DNA from: Trichostrongylus colubriformis
Taxonomy: Eukaryota > Nematoda > Chromadorea > Rhabditida > Trichostrongylidae
DNA length: 64,000 nt
Assembly: GCA_963978905.1 (NCBI GenBank)
Contig: OZ022256.1
Coordinates: 22,693,743-22,757,742 of the forward strand
Reading direction: 5' to 3'
This document shows, piece after piece, positions 36,745-51,200 of this stretch (positions are counted from its first letter, which is position 1; each line of letters starts with the position of its first letter). A program made the translations under genes and the position numbers. The notes below the pieces were generated by a model that was not told the origin of the DNA, did no database searches, and saw nothing but the letters and a program-made list of their open reading frames with translations.

Positions 36745-37160
36745 CTATTTGTCACTTGCAGTTGGACCGCATGCAAAGTTTCACGTGAAAATGTGAATAC
36801 GGCTAGGACACCACCACAAAGTCTCGGCCGGGCGGGCGGGGCCTCCAAGCAAGTGCCCACCCTGTCGTCCGCCCCGGACGCAGACGTACTGTAGGAGCTG
36901 AAAGTTATGTAATCAGTCTCACTCTCCCTTTTCAACCGCGGTGGATGACTGGACGGGGCTTTTGGAGACTCTTGGAGATTCCGCCCATCCGGCCGAGAAT
37001 CTTGGGAGCTGCGTCTTAGCTAAATTCACTATTTCGCACAAAACTTTGCATGCGGCCCTTATTAGGTAAATACAGCATACCTATATGGGGAATCAAGAAA
37101 CTCATGTACTCGTGGACGATTCCTTTAGAAGTGCAGTTCGAGGTGTAGTGCGCTAGGATT
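36745..37160 (+). repeat. Dispersed repeat R4, copy 2
   Basis: Same-orientation relative of 28700-29125. It lies about 650 bases beyond the 3' end of the LIM gene. Confidence 0.55.
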
Positions 37161-37804
37161 GCAATAGCGCTCCAAAGGCGGGTTTTCAAAGCGAGTTCCG
37201 CTACACATCTTCTAAGCTCGGATGTTCGTTTACAGAGGCTTCACCGCTCTTGACAATCAGCCGTCTTTACCGTACCTTACCGCCTACTGAATCACAAGTA
37301 TTATATTATAAATAATCATGTGTATACTTGTGACCAATCAGGAATTCTAACACGATCACTACCACTCGTTAATGAATACGTTACCCATTTTCGTCATCAA
37401 CATTCCATCATGACCTCAGCACGCTTTCACGTCGATCAATTCGCCCCTGTTACTCGTTTTTAACACGATCATTTCATTTGATCAATTGGCCCAGAAAACA
37501 CGAAGACGCTTTCTGTTTGGGTGCACAACGAGAATGTGGACGACCATCTGAAGCGAGGGGCTAAGAATCTTCGGACATAGTGAAAATACTTTATCAAGTC
37601 AGAATATACATCCACGATATAATTTTATCATAAAATAACATTAAGTATTTCGTCGATTGGGCGATTTCTGGCGACGACCACCACGCGACATGGCAAAGCC
37701 CAACGATCAGTAAATCAATAACTAGCAATGAGGCGAAATAATCATGGAAAGCACTTTGAGTGGAAGCGAGAGTAGGAAAGCAGGTGTACGAGGTGCATGA
37801 TATA

Positions 37805-39243
37805 CTAGGCTTGCGATCGTTCGGCGATCGCATTCGCCTCCATGTTGTTATTTTCTTCAAGCGATTTTTCCAGTTGATGTCGACCGCCGTCACCAAGTAA
37901 TTTGAAGTGCACGTTACAGTATAAGCTGCCTTCTTTGTTACGATGAGCACGTTCCACGCTGATCAATTTGATATTTGGAATGTCAATGTTCAAAGTACGT
38001 GAAAAATCAACAGTAATATAAAAAAAATACAATTCTCCAAAGTAACTGATTTTACACTTCTGAAAAACAGCGAGAGAGCTTATTAGGTTAGTGCGCAAAA
38101 ATGAAGGCGAAACTAGTAAGTAACGCGGGAAAAAATTGAATGGAACCACTAAAAACTCAACATGAACCCGTATACTTCCCGTTTACAGACGAGATTTCCA
38201 GGGCACCGAATCATTGAATATCGATCAACGATACGCAGAGCGGTGATATGTTGCAGTAGCACGCAGTGCATAGAGAGGCTTGCCTGCGGGAGGAGCCTTA
38301 CTGTTAAAGGTGCGGCAAGGCGTAAAGCCTTACTGGTTCGCTTAGTATGCCAACAGCCTGCGGTCTCCTCACACTTCTATAATTCATTTGTAACGAGCAT
38401 ACTTCCCCTTTCTGAACAGCCAATCCGTCGCTCTCGCTGCCTATAAGCTCATGATGAAATTCTAAGTACTTTTCTTGTCTTTACTTTTGTGAACATATTT
38501 CTATCATTGATGAAATCATAGTTATTCATGGAGCATCACCCATCACAAGCATTACAGTATTGTAATTGAAAGAGGCAATATGGTGCTGAAATCTCGCAAA
38601 GTAGCAACAGCCTAGGTCCACCAGTTTCTTTCCTACTGAGTGTTCTTGTTCTGAGGGCCACTTTAATGGAAGCAATACTTAAAGTCAACGGAAGGGGTAG
38701 ATTTGGCTAACTGTGGAATATGAAAGTAGGGGCGCTCAGTAATGGAACGATAGAAAAAGAACGAGACAAAAGGCGAAAAACTCGAGAAGTACGAACCCGA
38801 AATTCCCCTTTTTCTCTTGAACCACTCTGCCTCACTAGCTGGGGTAGACCGCAGACGAGCAGAAAGGACAACCAGCCGGTCGCGAACCTGCTCCTCATTC
38901 GCCGCCAACTGGCCGGCCGCAGGGCTGTAGGACGACACGACTGCTGCAGAATTTTGATAAGGCTCCAAGCCGCGCTTTTTCAACGCGAGTTTCGCTACAC
39001 ATCACTTCTTCCGAAGTGGAAGGTTCGATTTCAGAGAACAAGTGCTCTCAAATCTTAGTTTTCCCTTACACCCTCAGATGCCTTCATAAAAAAAAACTGG
39101 AAAACTCACCGTAATGCTTGCCGACATACTGTACATCTGAAACAGTTCACATGGTACTGTAAACCGAAACATCCGAACTGTTCAGCTCGGTATACGGTAT
39201 TGTCGCATATGGCACATTTCGGTTGTGGACGCATCACGAAGCG
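37805..39243 (-). CDS. LIM zinc-binding domain, last two exons of the LIM gene
   Basis: Exon 39243-39110 encodes C-x2-C (CAIC), 17 residues, then H-x2-C-x2-C-x2-C (HVNCFRCTVC). It ends in phase 2, and exon 37958-37805 supplies 18 further residues and the last C-x2-H (YCNVH). The spacing C2C-17-H2C-2-C2C-18-C2H is within the LIM consensus, so both zinc sites are intact. After the domain come about 33 residues (GDGGRHQLEKSLEENNN...) and a TAG stop. The 1.15-kb intron between the two exons holds an R5 repeat copy. The preceding intron is 4.8 kb. Confidence 0.9.
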
Positions 39244-42200
39244 CTACAAAACACACAAAATCATGCTTGTTAGAGGGAGTCAAACCAAATGTGTCATGAA
39301 AGAATTACTGATGAAAGCAGTAAGTTTTCGTAGTTAAGTTTGGTTATTGTATCCAATGATTGTTCTATGATTGGTCTAATAAACACTCAAAGGCATGGTC
39401 GACTATTACTCGAATAATCGATAAATCGATTGAGTGCGTCATGCATGACATCGTATGATTAGCACACTGTTAGATTTTTTAAACACAAGGAGAAGAAAGA
39501 AATTCAAAAGATAGGGAAACTTTTGTTTATTATCCCCAAAAGTATTATTTCTATTTGAGTCAGGAAAGTACCAATAAATCAAAGTAGTTCGCATGCCACA
39601 AGGTTGGTCCATGAACCCCGGACCACCCTAGTCGATTTAGGCTTTATATTTTCTACTTATTTCACCACTAGATCCATCAAACGTAACATGCATTTCAACT
39701 ATCCATAACGCGTCGCTGATGTTCGCATTCCCCCCCCCTCCCTCCTATGGAACTTCACAGACTTCTGGTCGAAGAAATATTACGTACTATTATTGTTTTT
39801 CACCTCGATGAGCTTGCTATTTCTTCTCCAGAAGCAAGCTGCAAGCTAGAAAACAGATTAGATGGTGAACCCGTTAGCACAAGGTTAGTACTACATGATG
39901 GACAAAGCAGAACTGCCCGAGCAGGATTATCCAATTTTCGTGAATTCCAATGTGAGCACGCTGTTAACAGGAGAATTCCGCAAAGACAATAGTATCAGAA
40001 GATAGAGGCAAACGGCGCACTGCTCTCCCTGTGTTTTATGAGCAAGTTGAAGTACTCATTTTTCAAAATACTGGGCTTTACTGTCGGGATTCCCGGATTG
40101 TTTGAGCCCAGCCTCCGCCGCCATCTGTGGACTGCTCAAACAGTCTCAATCTTCAATTTCGGGGCCATATTCAATAGCCTTGCCAAAATGAAACCGAAAG
40201 TCCTGAGAAATTCACCGGAGTGAAGTCCTAGGTAGGGCTGTGGCGTGTTCAGCACATATGAAATAAAATCCATAGCTCCAAATCTTCTCGACTTTATGAA
40301 CATATCGCAGTACGACGAACTTGTACCATCGCGGTGTCCTACCTCGTATCCTTCCGATGAGCTTAGCGCACAGCGTCGGAAGTGAAGTCACAGAGCTGTC
40401 AATGTGTCCATAATTTTCAAAAAAAAACCCCATTTTCGAATGGGCGATGCAAGGTCGCACCATTAACTAAGAAGCAGTGCCTCACTCTTTTGCGTGACCG
40501 ATCTTGTCTATAACCTGGCCTGCGGTAGTTCCCAAACGGTGCTCTCCAACTGGTGTCACAGCCAAGACAAGCGACGAGTAAATGAGCTGATTAGTCAATC
40601 GGAATGGTAAAGGTAGACATCCTATTACCAGCCGAGTAATGGGTGTATGCCATTACTATGCGCGCCGTAACGGATAGGTCCTAAAGCGATGACGGTGTCC
40701 TAACCCTCACTCTCAATGTAATTGCTTCAGGATGCAACCAATACGATGCCCGTAGCTCGCACCATCGTGCTGCGCGCTGAACGTGGCCACGCAAAATTTT
40801 TTTTGTCCTTATGGCACACACCGGTCAAGTAATGGTTCTCGTTCCGTATGAAGTCTGATCGATATGTGGAGCAAGGTGGTTGGTCCATATATCAATCAGC
40901 ATACGACGTAAAATACGCAGACTTCTCTTTCATCGCGGATACTATCAGAGGAGCAAAAGATTAGGAAGCATCTCAATGTTGGTTCGAACAGCTTACCATA
41001 CTCAGCACGTGGGTTAGATGGGTTAAGGTTGGAGGATAGGACATTGGAAGTTTATCTTTGAGCTACCGAAATTCCGACGCTGTTGGCAAAGCGAGCCTTT
41101 CCGCTTCTTTTGCAAATCAGCAGCACGCATAGAGTGTGGCCTTTGCGAGATATACCTGGACCATCGAATTCGAGTATCCTGGCCCACAGCCATAGGTTAG
41201 AATGACAGGCATCAATGGAATCGTCCATAAGGATCCAAATAGAAAAGGAGAAAGTTGAATGTTATTGGGAATGGTTTTGTGATTATTAGTTTGTTGCTAA
41301 CCCAAGATCAACGTTGTTGGAATCAAGCGAACAAGCACTGATCGGTAAACATGTGAGACAGCAATCGTGTTTGGTCGATGGAAGACATCGGAAGGTGTGA
41401 TTCTTTCTAGCCCCCCCCCCCTCCGAAGATGTGCGACAGGACACTTGATACGAGTCGGGTCATGCAAAGGGTAACTGTCGCACCCCTCAAAGCGTGATCA
41501 AACCAGCGACGTGCTGGCACGGGCGATTCAATTCGCCGTGTACGGTGACCCAATTTGAGTGTACTGCTGCACATCCCCTCGTTCACGCTTCCCTAGGGAG
41601 AAAAAAGCACCCCATGGCTGGATGGTTGGCGGTGGCTGGATCACCGGTATGAGTGGCATTGATACAGACCATGTTCTTCGTTCTAATCCGTGGATGTCCT
41701 AGATGAAGGTGGCCGTGGTTGTGGAATCGCGTAGTTATAGATAAGTAATTGGGTTAGTGAGCAAATCAAGCACTCTCAGACGATTAGTAGGTTATTCACG
41801 CTCAGCACCGCACACTTCGGTAACCGTGTGTACAGCGAATCACGTTGATAACCTTTATTGCTGAAAAAATACGTCAAGAAAATAATAAGAAGACGTCAGC
41901 CGGTGGCAAATCTACGTACAGAAACGACAAACCAAGAAGAAGAAGAACCCCGTCACGACTCTGAGGACTAGTAAAATAGTATAATGTGAGAGACGCCGAC
42001 AACAAAAGATAACGAAAGATTAGAGGACAAAGACGTAGAGTGCATCGGGCAGAATGGCGGGAGTCGTGACGATACACGGATCATGAGAGGAAGCAACGAT
42101 TGTAGGAGAATTATAGATGGTTGCGTGACACGAGTTTTTAGATGTGGTGCAGGTGCTGCGGTTGTGCGAGTTTGCGCTCATTGGTCCTGTAACGAATTTT

Positions 42201-45200
42201 CGATCGAATCAATCAGTCGTGAATATCAAATCGTTATGAACGAATCAGATTAGACTTGCCACCTTGAAGAAACACCGAATAAAGCAATCATTTTAAAGCT
42301 TAGATTATGGCAGTTAGAATATGAAAGCACAATAAATACTATTCAATTACACAGAAACATTTCTATGCGAGCCTACGAAGGAGATTAGTTGCTTAATTAG
42401 CTAGCGGTGGGTGATGGCCAACAATTGGTGCCAATATTGTTGTGCTACACAAAACACTACTAACGCGAGGCAGAATACGGTAGCAGCCAGCTGAAATATT
42501 GCAGTATGTAGTGTTAAGCCTTCCACAAATCTCCATTGTTATTTAGTTCCAAACACTGCATTACGAGAGTTGATGGGTCATAAGTCCGCTAATTCTCCTT
42601 ATACTTTAATTAGTCGTGATTTTGAGTTATACTTGGCGATAAGAGGCGTTCAGGAACAAAATAGTGTTAATCGAAGAGGTGGAGATGTCATCAAAGTTTT
42701 CCATCACATCTCCTTCCTCCTTGACTACTACGTCATTTTTGCCACTGCAAAGTGGTCAACATCGATTCCCAACTTGTCATGGGAGGTGATGCGCGCGGCA
42801 TGGGCAGTTACCAGGTTACCATAACTCCTACCGCTACCACTCACCTACGTGAACCCTGCCGTGACCCTTCCATTCAGTTTTCTAAGGAGTAAACTGTTAT
42901 ATGCCGAACCTCTTTTGACTCGAGTACTATAACAAGTCCATTGCCTGTAGATCATGACACTCACAGCGCGCGGCAAACGTCTACGGGCTTTCGCTAACAA
43001 ATGACCGTGCGCGAAAGCGTGTAGTTGCTGCAAATGCGCTCAAATGGGAGTGTGCACGACGGCACTTGCAATTCTGCGCTTTTGCGATTTTGCAATCGTG
43101 TGGATCGTGCGATCAGCAAGGTATAACCTCAGTCTGACGGGTGTGTGCAGATATGACAGCGAATCGCTTCGCGGCGTTTCACTCGCAGCACCACCAGTAC
43201 GACTTGCGATTGATTGCTCTTGGTGGTCCGGCAGAGCGGGCTGAGTCACATCTGCGCTTCCACCCATGCCACACTGCCTCGCTTGAAGGCTGCCATGCCC
43301 TGTCACTGGCATTCGCACCCGCCGCGCCGCTCGCCTCGGGCGGCCACGCGATTCGCTGTCATATCTGCACACACCCCAGCCTGACTAGTGGTGTACGGCC
43401 TATAATAGTTGTAACTGCGGCTGCTATGCGAGCACAATGTGCCTCGTACTGTTGTGCAACGCCGCAACGCAACCGCAGCCCCTCTCCCCCAGACGATGGA
43501 CTGGGAACATAATCTGTCAGCTGAATAGGGATTGCTATGCAAAGAGAAAATCTTCAAATGTGAGCAAAATTGTACCCATTTCATACATCGGTTGCGGGCA
43601 AGCACTGACAACAGTTGTCCTCACTTGGTAACTTGGTTTTTAGTAAAAAGTGTGCGCTACGCGACCGCGCGCTCAAAACAGCGGAGTAGCGCTGGGCGAA
43701 CTCGAGTGATGGGATTAGTCAGTAGTTAGTACTATCTCCTTATTCTAGGTAAGTAGTTTGAAGAAAAATTTCTATTGTCGAGGAACTGTTTCAAGAAAAA
43801 CCACTCTTCAATGCCTTTGATCATTTGATGGTTGGTTATAACAAATCGGTAGATATTAGATACATTATACACGCATCTATTACTGCTACACTTCCTTATA
43901 CTTACGAACTACTCACACGGCATGGTCTCCTAAGACTTCTATAAAATGAGCCGTAAGAACGATACAGATACCCTTAGTGTAGTAAAAATGAGCGATACGG
44001 TAATGAAAGGATGAAACCTTCGAGGATGCACCGAAGAAGAAAAATTCAACTCACTGCCGTCTTTTTCTCTGGCATTCGACTCTTTTCGGCCTTCTTCGCC
44101 TCTTTGGCCTGGATTTTCTCCCATTTAGCAGCCATCTTTGCAGCATGCTCAGCCTGAACGAAATAATGTACGACGCTGAGCTTAAAAAAGAAAAAGGGCA
44201 GTCTTCATTTCGAAATTGTTGATAATCACAGCAGTTCTCCGTAAGTATGAGCATAAGTCGTACGCGTGAAATAGGCTGTTTTGCTGCAATTGCATACATC
44301 ACTCTTCACCACACGGCAAACCTTTTTCTTACTTCGTGAACTTAGGCCGCGGACCGCCGGCAGGGCATGGCTGCGTTCACAGGCAGCGACAGAGAGTAGC
44401 ACGGAGGAGGTGCAGAGATGACGCAGGCAACGAAGCAGTGTGGCTTATGCGGATACGCAGAAATACGCAGCCATGATCTGCCGCCGGCACCGCAAAGTAT
44501 GACCGCAGCCTTAGCGTGGACCCCTGCGGAACTCTTCTGTTTTCAGCTTGTTTGATTCTTGCCTATATCAAACCTGGAATTCACCTTAATGTTAACGTCA
44601 TCTTTCTCAATTTCTTTGGGCGCTTCCATGGCTCGCTCCTCTTCAAGCCGCCGCTGAGCCTCTTCGCGTTCCTCTGAATAGAATTTTCATAGATAGTGAG
44701 TGGCTGACAGAATTCCTCTACTGTCGAACTCACTCTTGAGACGCTCGAATTCTTCCTGCATTTGCCTTCGCTTCTCCTCGGCCAAGTCCGAATCATCGTC
44801 GATTCCTTCCTCGAATCGCTGCTTCAAGCTCTTTGCCTCGGTTTTCAATGCTTCTAACTCGGCTCGTTGTTCCCTAAATATCAATGTAATCATTGATGCG
44901 CAAGTTGCTACTAAAAAGCGAGAGGAACGGTTAAAGGCTTACGCATTAAGGGCTGTGGTGGTCGTTTCGGCTTCAGCAATGTGCTTGAATTTGTTCATGA
45001 GATTCTTAACATCGAAAGCATCTTCACCCTCATCTTCATCATCTGCAATCAATGATAAATGGCTTCTAAACACGAGGGAAGTTTTGGCGAAAAGCATTGG
45101 ACTGGCAGATAAGTAAATGTACTCACAATCGTCAACAGCTCTCCTGTTGATGACTTCAGCGGCAGGTCGGTCCTCCCTCTTGTCCCACTTGCTGGGTTCT

Positions 45201-48200
45201 GCCTGAAGGTGATCATAATTTGAAATTGCACTTACTCAAACTGGATCTCAGGGCCTCTCCCAAATATGGGGGCATCATACTAAATCGCGATCTTACAGTA
45301 TCTGAGCAAAAAGCTTCATTTCTCAAATTCTCATCCATAAAAAGTGTTTAACCTTTCTGGTAAGCCGTACTGACCCCTAACACATGTTGTTTTTCAGAAA
45401 CTCCATCATTCTTATTCTCCTTTCAGAATCACTACACTAAATAAAGTATCTAAATAGTACAAGAAGAACTGAATCTATTCGTTTTAGTGCAAGAATTGAG
45501 AGTCTTGAACGCGACTCATTTGAGTTCCCGCCGTGCAACTTTCCAGTGTTGTCAGCAGGAAGAGGCGCATTTCAGACTTTCGCGCCCAGTATTGATTTGC
45601 CTCCCATCACTGATCGACTCCTTTTGCCCCACAGCCCTCTAGCGTGCCCGCCTCCACGGACGGCTTCACTCTGTCGTATATTACTCAGAGGAGCCCTGCC
45701 TACACCATATACTTGCTTTTCCGTGTTTGTAGGTGGCCAGTAGGAGGCAAATACAACGTAAAACAGAAGAACACAGTTTCCCGTGGACGATTTCTTTGAT
45801 CGATTGAGGATAAATCCTCGAGATTTCCTCATGCGAAATTCCGTTTTCAAAGGCGCAATCCACATTCGCTATAGGTGTCGTGATCGTTAAAGGACCTCTC
45901 CACCATATACTTTAGGATAGGGTGTGGCAATAACGCCCTCAAAACCCCTTTCACGATTCCCTTTCAAAACCCCTTCCAATGACGATCGAGTAATTGCTTG
46001 CCCCCACGCAAAATAAGCTGCTTTTTAAAGTGATATCACTGCTATCAAAACGTTGGATCTGAAGAAAATGGGTGAAGAAGCTGGCCAAGGGTTCTTATCG
46101 CACGGATGACTCTCTATGAAGGCGAAAAGCTAAGCAAGATATCATGCCACTTCAAAAGAAAGGTTCTTAGCAGGGAACTAAATTCTCTCCATAGCACTCA
46201 TACCTTTCTGCCTTGATTGGGCATCACCGGAGCAGCACCGGAAGCGTCAATTTGCATAAACTTTTCTCGAGCCTTTCCAGCCATTTTAATTTCAACGTCG
46301 ACATTCTTTCCTGAATTTCAGTAATATCTTCAGCGTTGGTGTATTCACGTGGCTAATATAAACGTCTACCGTCCACTTCGGCACTTTTGAACGCTTCTCC
46401 TTTGTCGAAGCGATCTTTGATGGAACCAACGTCAGCCGCACCTTCTTCTGCTCCTCCTTCCTCAGCCTAAAATCAGAAACGCTGTAGCCAAGCCTACTTT
46501 TGATGTCAAATGAAAAATCCAACCTGTTGTTTGGCTCGTTCGGCAGCTGCTCGTCTGGCCATCTTATACCTGAGGAACTCGGCTTCAATCTCCTTCTTTT
46601 TCAGCGCAGCACGTTCTTCTGGCGACATCTCGTCCTCTCCCTGAAATTAGTGACATTAGTGGTCGTACTGTTGGCCACTGCTTACTGCTAACCATTCTTC
46701 TCTCGAATGAGGAGGACCAAGCCTTGTAAAATTTGCAATTATCTGAGATACATGTGAACGAATTTACAATTTTCTGAGATACATGTGAACCAAAAAGTAA
46801 ACGGTGAACATTGACATTAGTACGCCTCGCATGTGGACAAGTATTGACCTTGAAATCTGCAAGACCAGATGACAGGGGTAAATAATCATAGCTGAAGGCA
46901 GGAAGACCGTTTATGGAAACATTTAAAAGGCACATTTCGCGATAATCAGATGGGTCAACTTACCTCTTGGAACAGTAGATCCTTGGGTAACTAGTCAGGC
47001 TGCACATTTTCTGATCGCCACGGTGCGCTTCCACGGCGCTGCACCTGTTCAAACCCACTCCGACGCCAGCCACTTGAGCTACCTTATTGATCAGTTGAAC
47101 AAAATGGGTGGCGTCTGAATGGCTTCCAGTAGGTGTAGCGCGGTGATAGCGCACCGCGGCGACCGAAAAAGTGCAGCCTGGATTTTTATCCAAGGATCTA
47201 CTCGCCCAAGAAGGCAAGTCAACTTATCTTGTTATCATGGAGTGTGTCTTTAAGCTATACACACGCTACCCTACTGCGAAATAGGCGTCATAAATAGAGT
47301 TTTTGCGATAGAGGAGGAAGGATAAAGTTTTGGAGTTAATAAATCCTTTCTGCAGGATGTGCGGCGCATCCCAGTTTCAGTCAGATTCGTGGTGACAGTG
47401 AGTGCGATTTGGCTTATGCAATGCATGCGGGGCAAGCCGATGTTGAAGTCAGTGTTTTTATGCCCCCAGAAGAGTTTGTTACCAGTCCACCTACATGGAC
47501 GGCATAAAAAGCTTGATTCCTGAGTCACAATTGACGCGTGATTTGATACCCGCACCATGAGAGTGCGCACCATTTGTCACGACATCACCTTTCCCCCCAC
47601 TTTTCCTAAACAAAGTTTAAATTCGAAGTTATACTTGCATTAGACCCATCCTAGTACAATTTTGGTGTCCGAAGCACAAGAACATGAGAAGATAGTCGAG
47701 CAAAAAAGACTATCGAAAAATATATGAATCCTGTGCTGAGAAGAGTCCCTTCCAGTATCATCTCAGTGGCTGGATATTCTACAGGATGAAGGCGCTCGAT
47801 AGGTAAGCAACACGGCGAAATGAGAGCAAAGAGAAAAGGAATAAGGAAATGATTTCAAAGCGTAACTCAAAAGTTGATGCGTCTCAGTGAAAAAAGCTCA
47901 TCTGGTTTCTTCTGACATATAAATCCCTACTACAGAATTGAGAGAATCAATTTAAAAAAAAAACTACTGGACCTTGTGAACAGTGCGTTAGAAATTCGCG
48001 GAAAGTGATCCATGGAATTAATTTAAATTAGTTAATTGAATTGGTATAGAGTGTGATTCCACGAGATGAGCCTTTTTGAATGCTCGGTTGCTACCTTATG
48101 AATTGAGAATGACCAAGCGCTGTTGTTTACATGGAAAAAACCGGTGCTCCTGACAAGGATAGCTTTAGGAACAGGATCAGCATCTCAAGCCTTCCACTTG

Positions 48201-51200
48201 AAGTGGAATATGATGAGAACAGCGATGGCAGAGGATTCATGCGCGGTTTGAGCCCTAATCCACTCATCTCCCACTGGCAATACACCATGCCACAATCAAG
48301 CAACAAGCTACAATTATCTACCAAAAGCAAGCAGAGCAAACGACAGCATAAGGGATTGCTTACAAATGAACAAATGTGTATTTGTAGATGGCGCTGAATG
48401 GCACGAGTTCATTATTAATTTTTTCCATATTAATGGCTGTTGCATCCAATATGGTTGGTGTCACATAATGGGTGTTTTTCGAGCAGGGACGGTATGATTC
48501 TCCCATTTGATAAGGTCAACCCTTCAAGGAGATACAGTCCCAGGGAGCGTTTTCAAGGAGTTCACGTCAAATCTGGTGCAGGTGTGCTGGTGGACAAGCC
48601 CTAGAGCTCATGCACGGGTAAGAGTCGATTGGTCGAATTTCCTCTTCGCGCGTCGCTCTGGCGGCGCGTCAGCACGACTTGCTGCGGTCGGTTAGAATTC
48701 AGCTCAGTATGCAGTGGGCTGCAATCGTGAGGACTTTCAAAGATTGCAGGTTGGAAGCTTCAAAAGTCCTTATATGTTGTGGTTGTGCTGTTTCAACGGA
48801 TGAAACTACAAACAACTCGCACTCGCCGTGGGCGTCCGCACGAAAATTCGACCAATCCACTCCCACCCCTCATGCACTTACGAACAATCCACATTTCTAA
48901 TTCTTACTACAAGCTCTACAGACTACTACCAAAAGAATGAATCCATCCAAAAGCGTTCCATCCGAAGCAAGTTAGTTCTATCAAAAAATTAGTAAGTAAA
49001 GACGAAGCCTCTCCATCCATCCCTCTTGTGACGTACAGTGTTACTCGACTACCACTAAAAATCCTTGTGCAGGGCTGGCCTCATAATTGAACTGAGAAGC
49101 CCGACGTATGAACCACTGTTTCCATCGTCCGAGTCGAACATGACAGTTACGATCCAAACACGGGATTACGAAAGTCGTGCTATGTTTTGGCGAGGTTTTA
49201 CGTTGAATTTGACCTTCAGAAGTGGTAGGCGATAGCACACGTTGGCAAGAGCTTTCCACATAGTTCATCGGTCTCATATGAGCAGTAGAAGGTCAGAAGT
49301 TCACGGAATTCAAGACTCTGGCAAGTGGCTTTATCCTCTTGGTCGTTTGGCAAGCGGCAAGAGGATAAAGCCACTTGCCAGAGTCTTGAATTCCGTGAAC
49401 TTCTGACCTTCTACTGCTCATATGAGACCGATGAACTATGTGGAAAGCTCTTGCCAACGTGTGCTCTATCGATACCTTAGAACGACTATACAGGGGGTGC
49501 CAAAAAAAAGTAATTTTGTCTCGTCTACTTTCACCCCACTTTAGTCGAACTACAGCAAATTCTGTTGACGTATTTACATCCCCAGATTCAAGAGCAGACC
49601 TCAACCTATCACTATACTCCGTGGCAGCCTTCTGCACGAGCAGGAACGGGAGCGAGGAAATAGTGAACAAGATGTGTCACCTCAACTGGGCAAAATCCGA
49701 ATTTCGTCGCCCTCGTTCACAACCTTGCTGAGGTCCGTTCACTCTGGGTACCTAAGGGGATTCATACTGGGTGGTGTTCTTTAGAATCCCGTTTTTTCCG
49801 GTTTCCCAGCGCCCTTCGTTTCCAAGAGCCAAAACGTGCACTTACCACTGAAACCCCTCCGGAGGCGGATTTGGGCATGAAAATGATACTTCGGATCATA
49901 GCAGCCTTGCCAAGCATCAGGGGCTCTGTGACTTCCATGAACCGAAGGGCCAATCCTTAGGAAGCTTCCCACAAAAGACCTACCATGGAACCCGGCTCCA
50001 CTGTTTTAAGGGGACCTTGATACCGTGGGTGCTCCGAAGCCCGACTGCGCCGCTTAAAGGTTCTATATTTTTATGAAAATGAAAGTAGTGAGTCTCAGCT
50101 TGTTCCTGCTTTTAGAGGAACATTTCGGGAATATTTTGCCCCAATACTTTCATTTTTTTCGTTTCCCTATGTTTTGTATAATTGGGAGATGTGAGCCGTG
50201 GGCAAAACTACTTTTTTTTGGCACCCCCTGTAGAAGAACTAGTGACGAAGAAAAAGTAAATGGAGCAAAAATGGGAAAAGTTCGAAGGGAAAAGGCAGCA
50301 GAGACACTCAGATGCGAGGATCTAGTCATTTGCACGTGGAAGAAACATGAAAAGAGCGTTGCTTGAGGGATCCGCCGTTAAAAAACTCGGAGTGATTGGT
50401 TGGTCGTCGCTGAACAGCTGGTATGAGCAGAAGTGATCAAGCGTGGGAGGATGGGGCGACGCGACGGAAACGACAAGAATGAAAACATGCTGTGACGTAG
50501 TGAAGGGGTTATATGGTTCTTAGAGAAGTTACATGCTCTGCGAGTAATCCACACAACCTGTCTGGTGTGATGAATTTTCATTCAAACATTTAAGTGCATG
50601 ACGCAAGTGGCTGCACACTAACGGTCAGAATTTCCCATCTCGGTGCATCGCGTGTAGCGCCATGCGGCAACTGGAGCCGAATGGTTGGTTCTAATGCAAT
50701 TGTCCTGCGAGGCCTCATTTTAGGTTAATCACTCCAAGGCCGATTTCGGACGCTGCACGGCGTGTGTGCAATCAGTCTGGTGCATGCCATTAGGACAATA
50801 ATTTCACGCAGCCACGTTCAGTGCGCGACGTGATGGTACGAGCTAAGGGAACCGTATTGGTTGAGTCCTGAAGCGGTTCCGCGTAGAATGAGGCGCAGGT
50901 CACCACCATCGCTTCAGGACCCATCCAATACGGCGCGCATAGCTCGCATCTTCGCTTAGCCGCGTTCCGGACGCGCTCGGTGCGCTTAGCCGCGTTCGGT
51001 GTGTCGCACACCGAACGCGGCTAAGCGAATTTCCAGTCCTAATAGCATACATCCGTAATCAGTCGCACGCAGAACTGTAATAATGCCTACAGTAGGACAC
51101 AATGTGGCATTGAGACTTTCCAGATAAGTTCTCCTTTTTTGGAAATTCTAAATGATAAGTCATGAAATGGAAGATTTTCACTCACATGTTCGAATGCTGC

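Larger units (their letters stand above)
33700..37804. other. Gap between two convergent genes
   Basis: No gene could be supported here. It contains an FB1 fold-back copy (34825-35165, interrupted) and an R4 repeat copy (36745-37160). An AATAAA at 34370-34375 could serve the DOMON gene but lies 670 bases past its stop. Minus-strand frames at 35254-35502, 35549-35809 and 36184-36543 are open but unrecognised. Confidence 0.5.
39244..44054. other. 4.8-kb intron of the LIM gene
   Basis: No exon was found between the rod and the LIM exons; the phase match across this intron leaves no need for one. It holds a partial FB2 repeat (40480-40800), an FB1 fold-back (43145-43375) and otherwise unrecognised sequence, including short homopolymer C runs at 39730 and 41411. 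Confidence 0.6.

Noticed and set aside
46944..46985. A CTTAC/CTCTTGG donor-like site, considered as another exon of the LIM gene
   Set aside because: The flanking sequence is part of the R3 repeat, and the neighbouring exons already join in phase without it.
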